A stretch of DNA of 56,011 nucleotides from Bacteroidales bacterium (GTDB lineage: Bacteria > Bacteroidota > Bacteroidia > Bacteroidales > Bacteroidaceae): the NCBI GenBank assembly GCA_012517855.1, contig JAAYUD010000037.1, forward strand, positions 1 to 56,011. The letters run 5' to 3'. This document shows positions 35,369-43,064 of this stretch, piece by piece. Each line of letters opens with the position of its first letter. Position 1 is the stretch's first letter. The notes under the pieces are model-generated. The model made no database searches, was not told the origin of the DNA, and saw only the letters and a list, made by a program, of their open reading frames with translations. A program made the position numbers and the translations under genes.

Positions 35369-36505
35369 TTATTTCAACGTTTTATCCAGGTAATCATAGA
35401 AATCATCACCCTCGCCGGTGATCATCTTCAGCACCTTGCCGTTAGGAGAGATGAGCACCTTGTGAGGATAGCCCTTCACGCCGAACTTCACTTCCGTGGT
35501 GCCGTCATCAGAGCGTACGTGGAGCCAGGACACCTGGTTTTTCCGCACGGCCTCCTTCCATTTGTCTTCCTTGTCATAGCAGTCCACGCCCACGATTTCC
35601 AACCGGTCCTTGTATTTGGCATAGTATTCCTTCATCTTTGGAAATCCCTTGATACACCAGGTGCACCACGAGCCCCAGAAATCTACGAGCACATATTTGC
35701 CCTTGTGGTATAAGGAGCTCAAGGTGAAGTCGTTGCCATTGAGATCTTTCAGGGTGAAGTTAGGAGCAGTCTTTTTTTCCTCGATAGACTTTTTGGCGGC
35801 CTTCGAAGCCTTCACCTCGGTCATGACACGGTCCAACATCGACTGGTTTATATCGAGATATCTTTTGAACCTGCCATTGCGCACCCTGGGCGAGAGAAGC
35901 TTCATCTCCTCCCCCAAATAAGAGAACATTCCACTGCCGATCAGTTGCACGGAAGCCTCTTCATCAGGATGCTGGCGCATATATTCCAATGCAAAGTCTC
36001 CCATACGCTTGTTGATGTCACGGTTCGTTTTCCCACGTTGCTCGTTCAGTTTCTCCTCATCGCCTCCGGCAGCCACACCTTGTTCATATTCCTCTGTGGA
36101 CTTGTCAAATTCCTTCAGATAGGGTCTTTCCAGGTCGGCCACCTGTGCCAGTTGCTGATAAAACGCCGAGCCGCTGATTTTCCAGTCATGAGCATGGGCA
36201 AAAGCACCGCTGACGACGGCCTTCTCATTGGGCACAAAGAAGATGTAAACCTTCTTCCCGGTCGATTTCATGTCCAAAGAGCTTTTATAAGCATTCGCTA
36301 TCTGACAGCCAAAGGAAAACTCCCCCTTGTCGTTTACGGGCACCTTAAAACTGATAATCTGCTTATCGGGCTCCCATTTCACATATTCCACGACCAGCGT
36401 ATCGTTCTTGACATCGGTAAATGTACCACTCATCTTGAAATTGTCCTGTGCTGACACCGCACTGCAAAAGAGCAGAGCGCATAGAGAAATCAGAATCTTC
36501 TTCAT
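35369..36505 (-). CDS. TlpA-like periplasmic thiol:disulfide thioredoxin with DUF4369 domain
   Basis: 378 residues from ATG 36505, selected because it opens the signal peptide MKKILISLCALLFCSAVSAQ; an open frame runs 40 codons further up. The N-terminal half (MSGTFTDVKNDTLVVEYVKW) has the DUF4369 style common in Bacteroidetes redox lipoproteins. The C-terminal AhpC/TlpA thioredoxin domain contains FWGSWCTWCIKGFP with redox pair CTWC and NFTLKDLNGNDFTLSSL before it. It reduces or maintains disulfides in the periplasm. Base composition is more GC-rich than both flanks. Confidence 0.9.
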   Translation of the reverse strand: MKKILISLCALLFCSAVSAQDNFKMSGTFTDVKNDTLVVEYVKWEPDKQIISFKVPVNDKGEFSFGCQIANAYKSSLDMKSTGKKVYIFFVPNEKAVVSGAFAHAHDWKISGSAFYQQLAQVADLERPYLKEFDKSTEEYEQGVAAGGDEEKLNEQRGKTNRDINKRMGDFALEYMRQHPDEEASVQLIGSGMFSYLGEEMKLLSPRVRNGRFKRYLDINQSMLDRVMTEVKASKAAKKSIEEKKTAPNFTLKDLNGNDFTLSSLYHKGKYVLVDFWGSWCTWCIKGFPKMKEYYAKYKDRLEIVGVDCYDKEDKWKEAVRKNQVSWLHVRSDDGTTEVKFGVKGYPHKVLISPNGKVLKMITGEGDDFYDYLDKTLK

Positions 36506-37192
36506 ATTTTCAAGTTGTTTCATTTTTTTAAAGATGTTGAAAGACCATTTTCTTGTGGAAATGCCATTACAGTTGTAACGAGCGAAGTAATTACCCTCAG
36601 AATAACTCACTACAAATATCAGCATTATTACTCTATTATCCTAAACGTTGGAACTATTTTTATTCACTTGATATATTATAGACAAAAGTTTTTCTCATGC
36701 CTTTTATTAAAATCGGAGGTATGTATTTAAACATACTCCAAAGTCCTATACCTCAGAAGCCAAAGATATTTGCAACCGTATTAAATGCTGTTTTCTCTGT
36801 AGCCAGATGGCTGTGGAAGCCATTGCCTACACTCTCGCAAATACCACCCCATGGCGGTGGAATCGTAATGAATCTATTAAAGATACATAGAACATAGTCC
36901 ACAGATTGAACAGATGGTTCAAAAACTTCTCCCGATTGAAGAAAACAACCTTTTTGCATTCACATCTTATTAATTTACAACAACCGGAATCATTTTCAAG
37001 ATACTAAAAAAGCTTCTATAACGATCCAAAGTTTCTTCAAAGAAATATATTCTATAAAAAACTTATGATGAATTATAAAAAGCTAGAAAAATATCTATAT
37101 TTACAGTATGTTTTAGAGCAACAAAAAAATAGAAAAGACTAATACTAGAAAACGACATGTTATTATAATAATATAAAAAGAGTTGATGTCAT
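36506..37192. other. AT-rich non-coding stretch at the start of the accessory region
   Basis: About 690 bases between the TlpA gene and the HNH gene, with no recognisable gene. There is a 25-bp hairpin at 36715-36739 (GGAGGTATGT...ACATACTCC). A 66-codon open frame (36697-36897) overlaps an opposed one and looks random. No promoter box of clear quality. Confidence 0.6.
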
Positions 37193-38266
37193 ATGGACAA
37201 AATAAAAAATACATTACTTGATTTTAAAGAATCTTTTGCAAAAGATCAACAAAATATAGATTCCGAATATAGTAAATTTAAATCACATGCAATATTGACT
37301 AAAGAATTGCCAAATTTGTTAAAACAAAAAGCGTGTTTAAACAAAGAATATAAATGTGAGGGATCTATTGGAAAAGGGCGATTAGCAAAAATAACATGGA
37401 TATCAATATATGATACAAAAATAACAAAAAGTGCCATAAGAGGTTACTATATTGTATATCTATTTCAGAATGATTTAAAAGGATTCTATCTTTCTTTAAA
37501 TCAAGGATGGACCCAATATAAAAATGAATTCAAGACCAAAAGAGGAAAAGAAAAGATTCGTGAAAACAAAGATAAAGCACAAGCTTTATTAAAAGGCACA
37601 CATGGTTTTTCATTTGAAAAGATCTATTTGCATGCAAGTGGAGATTTACCAAATGGGTATGAATTAGGGAATATCTGTAGTAAGTACTATTCTTTTAATT
37701 CATTGCCAGAAGACAATGAGCTTATTGATGATTTAAGAAACTTAATTGGTATTTACCGAGAATTAAAAGGATTGATAGGAGCAGATATATTAAATTTTGA
37801 CTCCATCAAAACAGAAACTGAATTTCAACAAGAGATTCAAAAAATAAGAAGTAAGCATGAGGTTAAAGAAGGCCTTCTTGAAAAATCGGAGGTTGGTAAA
37901 GTAGAACACAATATTTTTTCATGGAATAGGAATCCTCAAATGTCTGCGAATGCTATAATCGAAGCAAAATATCAATGTGAAAATAATCGAACTCATCAGA
38001 CATTTACATCTCCAATATCCGGAAAACAATTTATGGAGGCCCATCATTTAGTTCCGATGAGGTTTCAAGAAGAGTTTAATTATAGCATCGATGTTCCTGA
38101 AAACATTATATGCCTCTGTCCTAATTGCCATAGAGCCTTTCATTTTGGCAGTAATAGTGATAAAAAAGAACTAATAAAAAGATTTTATACAAGTCGAAAA
38201 AGCAGACTGGCAAAAAGGGGCATAAATTTGTCTCTTGAAGAATTATTAAAATTTTATGACCTATAA
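37193..38266 (+). CDS. McrB-N/HNH restriction endonuclease-like protein
   Basis: 357 residues. Positions about 5-190 (KLAKITWISIYD-type region: IGKGRLAKITWISIYD, GYYIVYLFQNDLKGFYLSLNQGW) are the DUF3578/McrB-N DNA-recognition domain. The C-terminus is an HNH nuclease with EAHHLVP (His284/His285) and ICLCPNCHRAFHFG (zinc Cys and catalytic His). No AAA or methyltransferase gene is adjacent, so it resembles a single-chain modification-dependent (type IV-like) or orphan restriction enzyme. The coding sequence is markedly AT-rich, unlike the neighbouring TlpA gene, suggesting horizontal acquisition. Convergent to the TIR gene. Confidence 0.88.
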   Translation: MDKIKNTLLDFKESFAKDQQNIDSEYSKFKSHAILTKELPNLLKQKACLNKEYKCEGSIGKGRLAKITWISIYDTKITKSAIRGYYIVYLFQNDLKGFYLSLNQGWTQYKNEFKTKRGKEKIRENKDKAQALLKGTHGFSFEKIYLHASGDLPNGYELGNICSKYYSFNSLPEDNELIDDLRNLIGIYRELKGLIGADILNFDSIKTETEFQQEIQKIRSKHEVKEGLLEKSEVGKVEHNIFSWNRNPQMSANAIIEAKYQCENNRTHQTFTSPISGKQFMEAHHLVPMRFQEEFNYSIDVPENIICLCPNCHRAFHFGSNSDKKELIKRFYTSRKSRLAKRGINLSLEELLKFYDL

Positions 38267-38400
38267 AGTTTTTACGTTTCGAGCTTTTTAGCTTTAAATA
38301 GGGTGACTATATACGACAATAATCTAAATTAGTGACTCAATATCTTTTATAAATAATGTAACGTTGTAACTAATATTTTTAATACTGTTAATAAAATATC

Positions 38401-38447
38401 AAAAGGAAAATACAAGAATATTTCCATTCCTTATATTTTCCTCTTTT
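38401..38447. terminator. Bidirectional hairpin between HNH and TIR genes
   Basis: AAAAGGAAAATA (38401-38412) pairs with TATTTTCC-T-CTTTT (to 38447); A- and T-rich flanks on both sides suit termination of the convergent transcripts. Confidence 0.55.
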
Positions 38448-38458
38448 ACAATATCTTA

Positions 38459-39319
38459 TTATTTTCTTATTGAAATCCGATTATTAGAGAAAATATTCAG
38501 GTTCTTTTGAAACAAATCAATCATTCGTTGTACAGAAATATAGAATTCATCATCGATTATTCTATTCTCCTTTTTATACATATTGAGTAATTCTTGTGCT
38601 CTCATTACCTGATGTTGCAACTCTATGTTTAAGTGCCTCTGAACAAAGGGTGGAATTTGCTCTCTTTCAAACAAATCTTTATTACGGTCTTTTATAAGAA
38701 GCTCAAAATATTCTGGAGGAAAGAGCATTTCTGGAGAACGCAATAATTTCTGATTCATTCGAGACAACTCTAAAATTTCCTCTAGCATATCATTTTTTTG
38801 AGGTTTCACACTAATACCTTTATCCTCAACTATTTTTTCGACTTTTATTGCATTAAGGTCTTCTTGTAGTTTTGGCCACCATACTTCAAATGTTTTATCT
38901 AATAAATCATCTTTCAATCCAAATTCTGCACATGCTTTATTCAATGAGATTAGAAGTTTTTTTACATCTCCTTTATCAAAAACTGTAGACTGAAATTGTA
39001 AAATTGGTCCCTCTTTGATTTCTGCCATTTTTAAATCAAAAAGAAAAGGACAAACTGATGACTTATCAATCATCTTAGACAATGCTCCTGCCTCAAAAAG
39101 CAGCCAAGGTGCTTCCAAATTTTCCTTTGTTACACAAAGGATGCCAAATGAACTATCTTCTAATTCTTTTGCAATATCCGTACTCCACCTTGCACCTTTA
39201 TCAATATCTTCAGAAGAGACATAAGGAGAAATAGATTGAATAACTGAAGGAAGCCATTCTTTAAGAATTTTAGCGACTTCATGGCTCTTATGCCCAGACC
39301 AACTTAAAAAAACTTTCAT
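38459..39319 (-). CDS. TIR-domain protein (putative NAD-hydrolysing defence effector)
   Basis: 286 residues. The first ~130 form a TIR fold: VFLSWSGHKSHEVAKIL (strand A and BB region), SSEDIDKGARWSTDIA, FGILCVTKENLEAPWLLFE. Trp72 and Glu76 in APWLLFEAG occupy the place of the catalytic Glu of NADase TIRs. The second half is helical and uncharacterised (MNQKLLRSPEMLFPPEYFELL). Bacterial TIRs commonly deplete NAD+ or make cyclic ADP-ribose signals in anti-phage systems. It lies 85 bases after the DUF4145 gene on the same strand. AT-rich; no clear signal peptide. Role in defence is inferred from the domain and neighbours. Confidence 0.85.
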   Translation of the reverse strand: MKVFLSWSGHKSHEVAKILKEWLPSVIQSISPYVSSEDIDKGARWSTDIAKELEDSSFGILCVTKENLEAPWLLFEAGALSKMIDKSSVCPFLFDLKMAEIKEGPILQFQSTVFDKGDVKKLLISLNKACAEFGLKDDLLDKTFEVWWPKLQEDLNAIKVEKIVEDKGISVKPQKNDMLEEILELSRMNQKLLRSPEMLFPPEYFELLIKDRNKDLFEREQIPPFVQRHLNIELQHQVMRAQELLNMYKKENRIIDDEFYISVQRMIDLFQKNLNIFSNNRISIRK

Positions 39320-39404
39320 GTTATTTATGATTTAATGTTTGATAATGCAAATATTTATGTTACATATTAATTGAATTTAATTTTAACAATAAATTTTACC
39401 ATTA

Positions 39405-40076
39405 TTAGTCTATTATTTTTTTATCCCTTTCTTCAATCTTATCTTTAGCTCCTTCTGGAACATTCCTATCGTAATATTCTTTAATCTTTTTAGGCTGCGT
39501 AATTAGTACATCAGCAATTATATTCACAAAGCCAAAGAGAGCTTCTGCCACTTCAGTCTTATCATTTAAATCAATGACTCCAGGATGAACTGCATTATTC
39601 CCTACAACTCTTACACTATCTAATGCCTGTTGTATTGTCTGTGGTAAGCCTTTCTGGACAAGACTTCTGATGTCTTCATTTATATTATTTCCTTTTTCAC
39701 CTAAATGGATACACAACTTTTGTATAGCAAGACGCAATAGAGCTGCGGCGCCACGAGGAGAAAGATTCACTATATTCATTGCTTCATTATAATCATCTTG
39801 TATTTCTTGAGGTAAATCCGAGTTAACTGGTTCAATATTCCCTGTTAATGGATAAACTATCTTCTGATTTACCCAAATTGAGACTTTGCCACAGTGAGCA
39901 CACTTCGCAGAAGACACACCGTTCAATACATAAGATGTCTTCTCCGAATCACCATTAGAATGGTGATGAATATAGTAACCTCGAACCTCCATAGACCACG
40001 TTTGATCAGCTAAGATTCCACAATGTGGACAATGAAATGCGTTTTTATTATATTGAGGGGATATATGTTTTTCCAT
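39405..40076 (-). CDS. DUF4145 protein with N-terminal zinc ribbon
   Basis: 223 residues. A zinc ribbon is formed by Cys16/Cys19 (CPHC) and Cys59/Cys62 (CAHC). The DUF4145 helical domain runs from about residue 95 to 200 and shows SPRGAAALLRLAIQKLC and the VVGNNAVHPG motif typical of the family. DUF4145 is found free-standing or fused to restriction and other defence proteins; its biochemical function is unknown. Between the small protein (74-base gap) and the TIR gene (85-base gap), all on the minus strand. It may sense or bind nucleic acid for the TIR protein, which is inference. Confidence 0.8.
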   Translation of the reverse strand: MEKHISPQYNKNAFHCPHCGILADQTWSMEVRGYYIHHHSNGDSEKTSYVLNGVSSAKCAHCGKVSIWVNQKIVYPLTGNIEPVNSDLPQEIQDDYNEAMNIVNLSPRGAAALLRLAIQKLCIHLGEKGNNINEDIRSLVQKGLPQTIQQALDSVRVVGNNAVHPGVIDLNDKTEVAEALFGFVNIIADVLITQPKKIKEYYDRNVPEGAKDKIEERDKKIID

Positions 40077-40150
40077 GGTTTTATAATTTCAAATTTAACA
40101 TAGATTTTCCATCTTATTTCCACTTCCGCCAAAAGATATTTCTTAGATGG

Positions 40151-40360
40151 CTATGGTACTATAGTAACAGCATTTAGAAAATCATTCACATCATATCCTC
40201 TTTGGCCACCTTTAAGACCAAAATCAGAAGCATAAAAGCCCTTTTTGCGTATTTTATCTCGAATATTCTTTTGCTCTTGCGAACTAGCTTCTAGTTTTTG
40301 CTTAATAAGCATAATAATTTCTTCTGCTTCGGAGTTAGTAAATGTAGATCTGCCTTTCAT
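40151..40360 (-). CDS. Small uncharacterised protein next to the DUF4145/TIR pair
   Basis: 69 residues: KGRSTFTNSEAEEIIMLIKQ, then a charged helix, and IRKKGFYASDFGLKGGQRGY before the C-terminal DFLNAV. The GRSTFT..EA.EI start and GFY.SDF middle recur, as far as I recall, in small orphan proteins of other phyla, but no function is known. No signal peptide or membrane helix. First in the minus-strand series, so it may be a regulator, an antitoxin-like partner or a DNA-binding protein. Coding potential rests on the pattern and length. Confidence 0.55.
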   Translation of the reverse strand: MKGRSTFTNSEAEEIIMLIKQKLEASSQEQKNIRDKIRKKGFYASDFGLKGGQRGYDVNDFLNAVTIVP

Positions 40361-40670
40361 ACATGTTAAATTTTATAGTCTTTTTCATACACCCAAGCAT
40401 TGGAAATACTTTATATACCATCGTCTTATCTATATATTGTGCACTGTAATCGGGATTTTAAGGAACAAAATAGGTGCTTTTCACCCCATTCGCAATGTAA
40501 CAATAAAGATACAAATGCCAAAGTTATTAATTATGAAAATTAAAAACAAATTAAATTTGAGGAATTTTTATTAAGAATATGGACTTACAAAAAAAATAGG
40601 AATTGAATTTAAGTGCTTGACACAAACCGTATATAATACTTTGAATTACACATCAAACAGGAATGCCAAG

Positions 40671-40765
40671 TCGTTGTCGTATGCTCCTTTTTCCGGTGAC
40701 GTCCTTATGTTTTTCGCGCCACGTACATACGACAACAAAAAAACATACATACGTGGATGGGGCGA
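40671..40765 (+). repeat. Dispersed intergenic repeat, copy 3 (divergent)
   Basis: Shares TGTCGTATG, TTTTTCCGGTGACGTCCTTA and the ACATACGTGG-like end with the other copies, but the right GGACGTCA arm is replaced. Instead GTTGTCGTATG (40673-40683) and CATACGACAAC (40726-40736) make a perfect 11-bp outer stem. Confidence 0.7.
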
Positions 40766-40827
40766 AGGATGGATTATTTGTCAACCATTCCAGGCAAAAT
40801 ACGTGCAACGCATTGATACACAGTTAG

Positions 40828-40907
40828 AAATTCGTATGGACGAAAATATATTTTCGTATGGACGAATTTTTATTTTCATAAGGACGAACTTTTATTTTCG
40901 TCCTTAT
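40828..40907. repeat. Array of short CGTATGGACGAA repeats with terminal inverted unit
   Basis: Units TTCGTATGGACGAA (about 40830), TTCGTATGGACGAA (about 40853) and TTCATAAGGACGAA (about 40875), followed by the inverted TTCGTCCTTAT; ATAAGGACGAA (40878-40888) and TTCGTCCTTAT (40897-40907) are perfectly complementary. The GTATGGACG core also occurs in repeat copy 1. Confidence 0.65.
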
Positions 40908-41006
40908 CATTTTTGAGGAATGCGGATGATATTTGCACGGCAGCATAAGAGGTGATGAAGAATGCCTTTATTTTAGTTGCGATTTGTTGCAATGTTTTAC
41001 TATACA

Positions 41007-41162
41007 TCGGGGTGCTCGGGGTGCTTTTCCTTAGGGACTTTTTGTGTTTTTTTACTTTGTAAATATATCGTACTATCATAATGATAGTAGGATATTATCC
41101 TTTATATTTACAAATAAAAAAAGTAATAATCTCCTATAGAAAAAGCACCCCGAGCACCCCGA
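41007..41162. repeat. Long inverted repeat with 22-bp perfect GC-rich ends
   Basis: TCGGGGTGCTCGGGGTGCTT (41007 on, 22 bp to 41028) and its exact complement at 41141-41162. Inner arms continue imperfectly (TTTGTAAATATA against TATATTTACAAA), and the centre is TACTATCAT/ATGATAGTA. The whole element is one ~156-bp near-palindrome in an otherwise AT-rich region. Confidence 0.8.
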
Positions 41163-41363
41163 TTCAAAAAATGAATCCAACTTTAAATATACTGTAGAGC
41201 CTTTTACAAAAATGAAGAAAAATCACTTTTTTCATCCATTTATTGATTATTAGGAGGTTCCTAAAAATCACTTCGCTATGAAAAACAAGCTTCTGATATG
41301 AATAATATCAGCCATTGACGATAATATCAGAAATAAAGGCAAAATTGAAAAAGCATAAAAAAG

Positions 41364-41395
41364 GCCCATTTTCTTGCTTTTTCAAGAAAATGGGC
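41364..41395 (-). terminator. Minus-strand intrinsic terminator
   Basis: GCCCATTTTCTTG/CAAGAAAATGGGC, 13-bp perfect stem with 6-base loop; on the minus strand it is followed by CCTTTTTTATG, so it would terminate transcripts of the remnant at 41485-41940. Confidence 0.75.
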
Positions 41396-41484
41396 GGGTA
41401 AAATGACTTTTTTAGCTAGAAGATGGTCAAGTCATTTTCTGTTGTGAAATTTCCTCGTTCGTACGATAAATAGTCATGGTACAT

Positions 41485-41940
41485 TTACTTGGCTTTTTCA
41501 AAATCTTCGTCCGAGTGGATCAATATTTCGTTTGCCTTGTACAGATCGCGAATGGTTGCTTCGCGATGAGCCAAAAGAATTTCCAACGGCACGTATTTGT
41601 CGTATTCCAAATCGAGTACTTGGGTAGAGTCGCGCTGCTGCTCGATGTATTCGGCCTGCTCGGCGGTCAACACATAGCAGCAAAAATTGCTTCCATTGTG
41701 ATGGCTTTCGAAAGGTATTTTCCTTCTTTTGAGTGCCTTGGTCAGTAACGATATGGCGCTCTTGTCGGTAGCGATATTAGGGCTCAGGCGTTTGAAAGCT
41801 TGGAGTATCTCGGCTACTCTGTATTTTGTTTTATCGGCATAATCGTCGGGATATTTGCGCACGTATTGCACGAGGAAATCGTACTCGTCGTTGTTGTCCT
41901 CGAACTGGTAGTTGTAGCTGGAGAGTATCCTGAATTGGGT
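41485..41940 (-). pseudogene. C-terminal fragment of a mobile-element protein (VirE/primase-like?)
   Basis: The frame is open for 151 codons back to an in-frame TAG at 41941-41943, with only a GTG start (41871) inside. The reading TQFRILSSYNYQFEDNND, YVRKYPDDYADKTKYRVAEI and the basic-acidic helix pattern with a Cys-Cys-Tyr strand suggest the C-terminal helical part of a Bacteroides VirE- or primase-type protein, but I cannot confirm the family. Higher GC than the 37-40 kb genes. It has a good terminator on its own strand. Likely the tail of a gene whose 5' part was lost when the accessory region rearranged. Confidence 0.4.
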
Positions 41941-41961
41941 CTATATTGGACGCAGTGATGT

Positions 41962-42173
41962 ATGATTAAAAGCATTTATATTGTACAATCCTGCGAAACC
42001 GTCTTCAGCTTTACGTCTCCATGGAGTGCCGAGGATGAAGTCGATAAATTCATCTCGTTCAAACGACCATAGGGAGTGCGTTCTACGAGGGTGGTATGAA
42101 AGAGAACGACAACGGTGTGATAGAAAAGTTCGAACGCATCAAAGAGTGTCCCTGCTTCGACGCCATTCCCTAA
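41962..42173 (+). pseudogene. Frameshifted coding remnant
   Basis: Two plus-strand frames join: MIKSIYIVQSCETVFSF to DEVDKFISFKRP (stop 42070-42072), and, one frame over, IGSAFYEGGMKENDNGVIEK to KECPCFDAIP (stop 42171-42173). Both look protein-like and share GC-richer composition with the fragment on the other strand. No family recognised. A following hairpin (42177-42205) may be its terminator. Confidence 0.35.
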
Positions 42174-42176
42174 TTT

Positions 42177-42205
42177 GAAAGGCTGCGCAAATAACGCAAC
42201 CTTTC
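42177..42205 (+). terminator. Hairpin after the frameshifted remnant
   Basis: GAAAGG-C-TGCG / CGCA-A-CCTTTC pairing around a short loop; the T-tract is weak. Confidence 0.45.
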
Positions 42206-42553
42206 AGACTATACTCGCTACCAGAAAATTACCAACCAAATCTTATGATAAAAAGAATGCTATTACGATCGAGTTTATGAACTGATAATCTGAATAAACC
42301 ATATAATCAGTTCATAAAAAACTATTTAATAGTAACAAATGATTCACCAGATTAACATCAAATATGATTCGGAATGAAGTAACAAATATAAACTTTACTA
42401 TCTTTGTAACGAAAATTAAACGAACAACAGAAAGTTACTTCACGGCAGGATGCTTTTTGAACTATATGACAGTAAATGAACAACACACACATGTAATTAT
42501 AGCAAAATAGCGGTTACTTATTATCACAAATATACTATTAAAACAAATTAGAC
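42206..42553. other. AT-rich leader region before the cupin gene
   Basis: About 350 bases with no gene. It contains a 13-bp inverted repeat, TTTATGAACTGAT (42274-42286) and ATCAGTTCATAAA (42306-42318), and a -7 box TATCTTTG at 42399-42406, which may start a ~145-base leader for the cupin gene. Confidence 0.5.
42399..42406 (+). promoter_or_regulatory. -7 box of the cupin gene
   Basis: TATCTTTG fits TAnnTTTG. No clear -33 element. Confidence 0.4.
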
Positions 42554-42910
42554 ATGAACGAATTAGAAAACATCCCCTTTCAACTGATTGATTGGGAACC
42601 TATACCCGAAGAAAGGCATGAAGGGGAAGAAGGATATGCGCTATGGAAAACAATTCAATTCAAGGAATTGAGAATAAGAATGGTGAAATATTCTGCCGGA
42701 TATTTGGCTAATCATTGGTGCCACAAAGGGCATATCCTTCACTGCTTGAAGGGAGAAATGATAAGTGAATTGGAAAATGGCGAGAAATCGCTGATGAAAG
42801 CGGGAATGACTTATGTCGTATCAGACGATTTAAGTTCGCACCGCAGTTATACAAAAGACGGTGTAGAGCTGCTCATTATTGATGGTGATTTCTTGAAATT
42901 AAAAAAATAG
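42554..42910 (+). CDS. DHCW-motif cupin-fold protein
   Basis: 118 residues forming a small cupin barrel. NHWCHKGHILHCLKGEM (from about residue 57) corresponds to the DHCW-type motif with histidines and a cysteine that could bind metal; the second cupin motif is around SSHRSYTKDGVELLIID. Function unknown; relatives are stand-alone cytoplasmic cupins. A single gene, flanked upstream by the accessory region and downstream by a 28-bp-stem terminator. Confidence 0.8.
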   Translation: MNELENIPFQLIDWEPIPEERHEGEEGYALWKTIQFKELRIRMVKYSAGYLANHWCHKGHILHCLKGEMISELENGEKSLMKAGMTYVVSDDLSSHRSYTKDGVELLIIDGDFLKLKK

Positions 42911-42939
42911 AAAATCGGAGGTAATAGACACTAAAGAGA

Positions 42940-43002
42940 TGTATCAAAATAGAGACGACTGAAAATAGTACTAGTATTTTCAGTCGTCTCTATTTTGATA
43001 CA
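42940..43002. terminator. 28-bp perfect-stem palindrome between cupin and cstA
   Basis: The arm TGTATCAAAATAGAGACGAC plus CTGAAAATA... (42940-42967) is exactly complementary to 42975-43002 across a 7-base centre. Separates the convergent cupin and cstA genes, so it is probably a bidirectional terminator. Confidence 0.8.
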
Positions 43003-43064
43003 TTTTCTCCGTATAAAGAATAATCTATCAACTTGTAAATGGCCTATAAATAGCCCTACCACAT

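Larger units (their letters stand above)
40361..41484. other. 1.1-kb repeat-rich region without a gene
   Basis: Contains repeat copy 3 (40671-40765), a short tandem/inverted array (40828-40907), a 156-bp inverted repeat (41007-41162) and a minus-strand terminator hairpin (41364-41395). A 99-codon plus-strand frame at 40617 covers the repeats and has no protein-like features. Confidence 0.7.

Noticed and set aside
36697-36959. Two opposed short frames before the HNH gene
   Set aside because: They overlap each other, have no recognisable motif and no start signals.
40828-40907. Possible CRISPR array
   Set aside because: Repeats are 14 bases, spaced by about 8, with an inverted final unit and no cas genes; not a CRISPR.
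40617-40916. 99-codon plus-strand frame in the repeat-rich region
   Set aside because: It runs through repeat copy 3 and the CGTATGGACGAA array; composition and periodicity are those of repeats, not protein.
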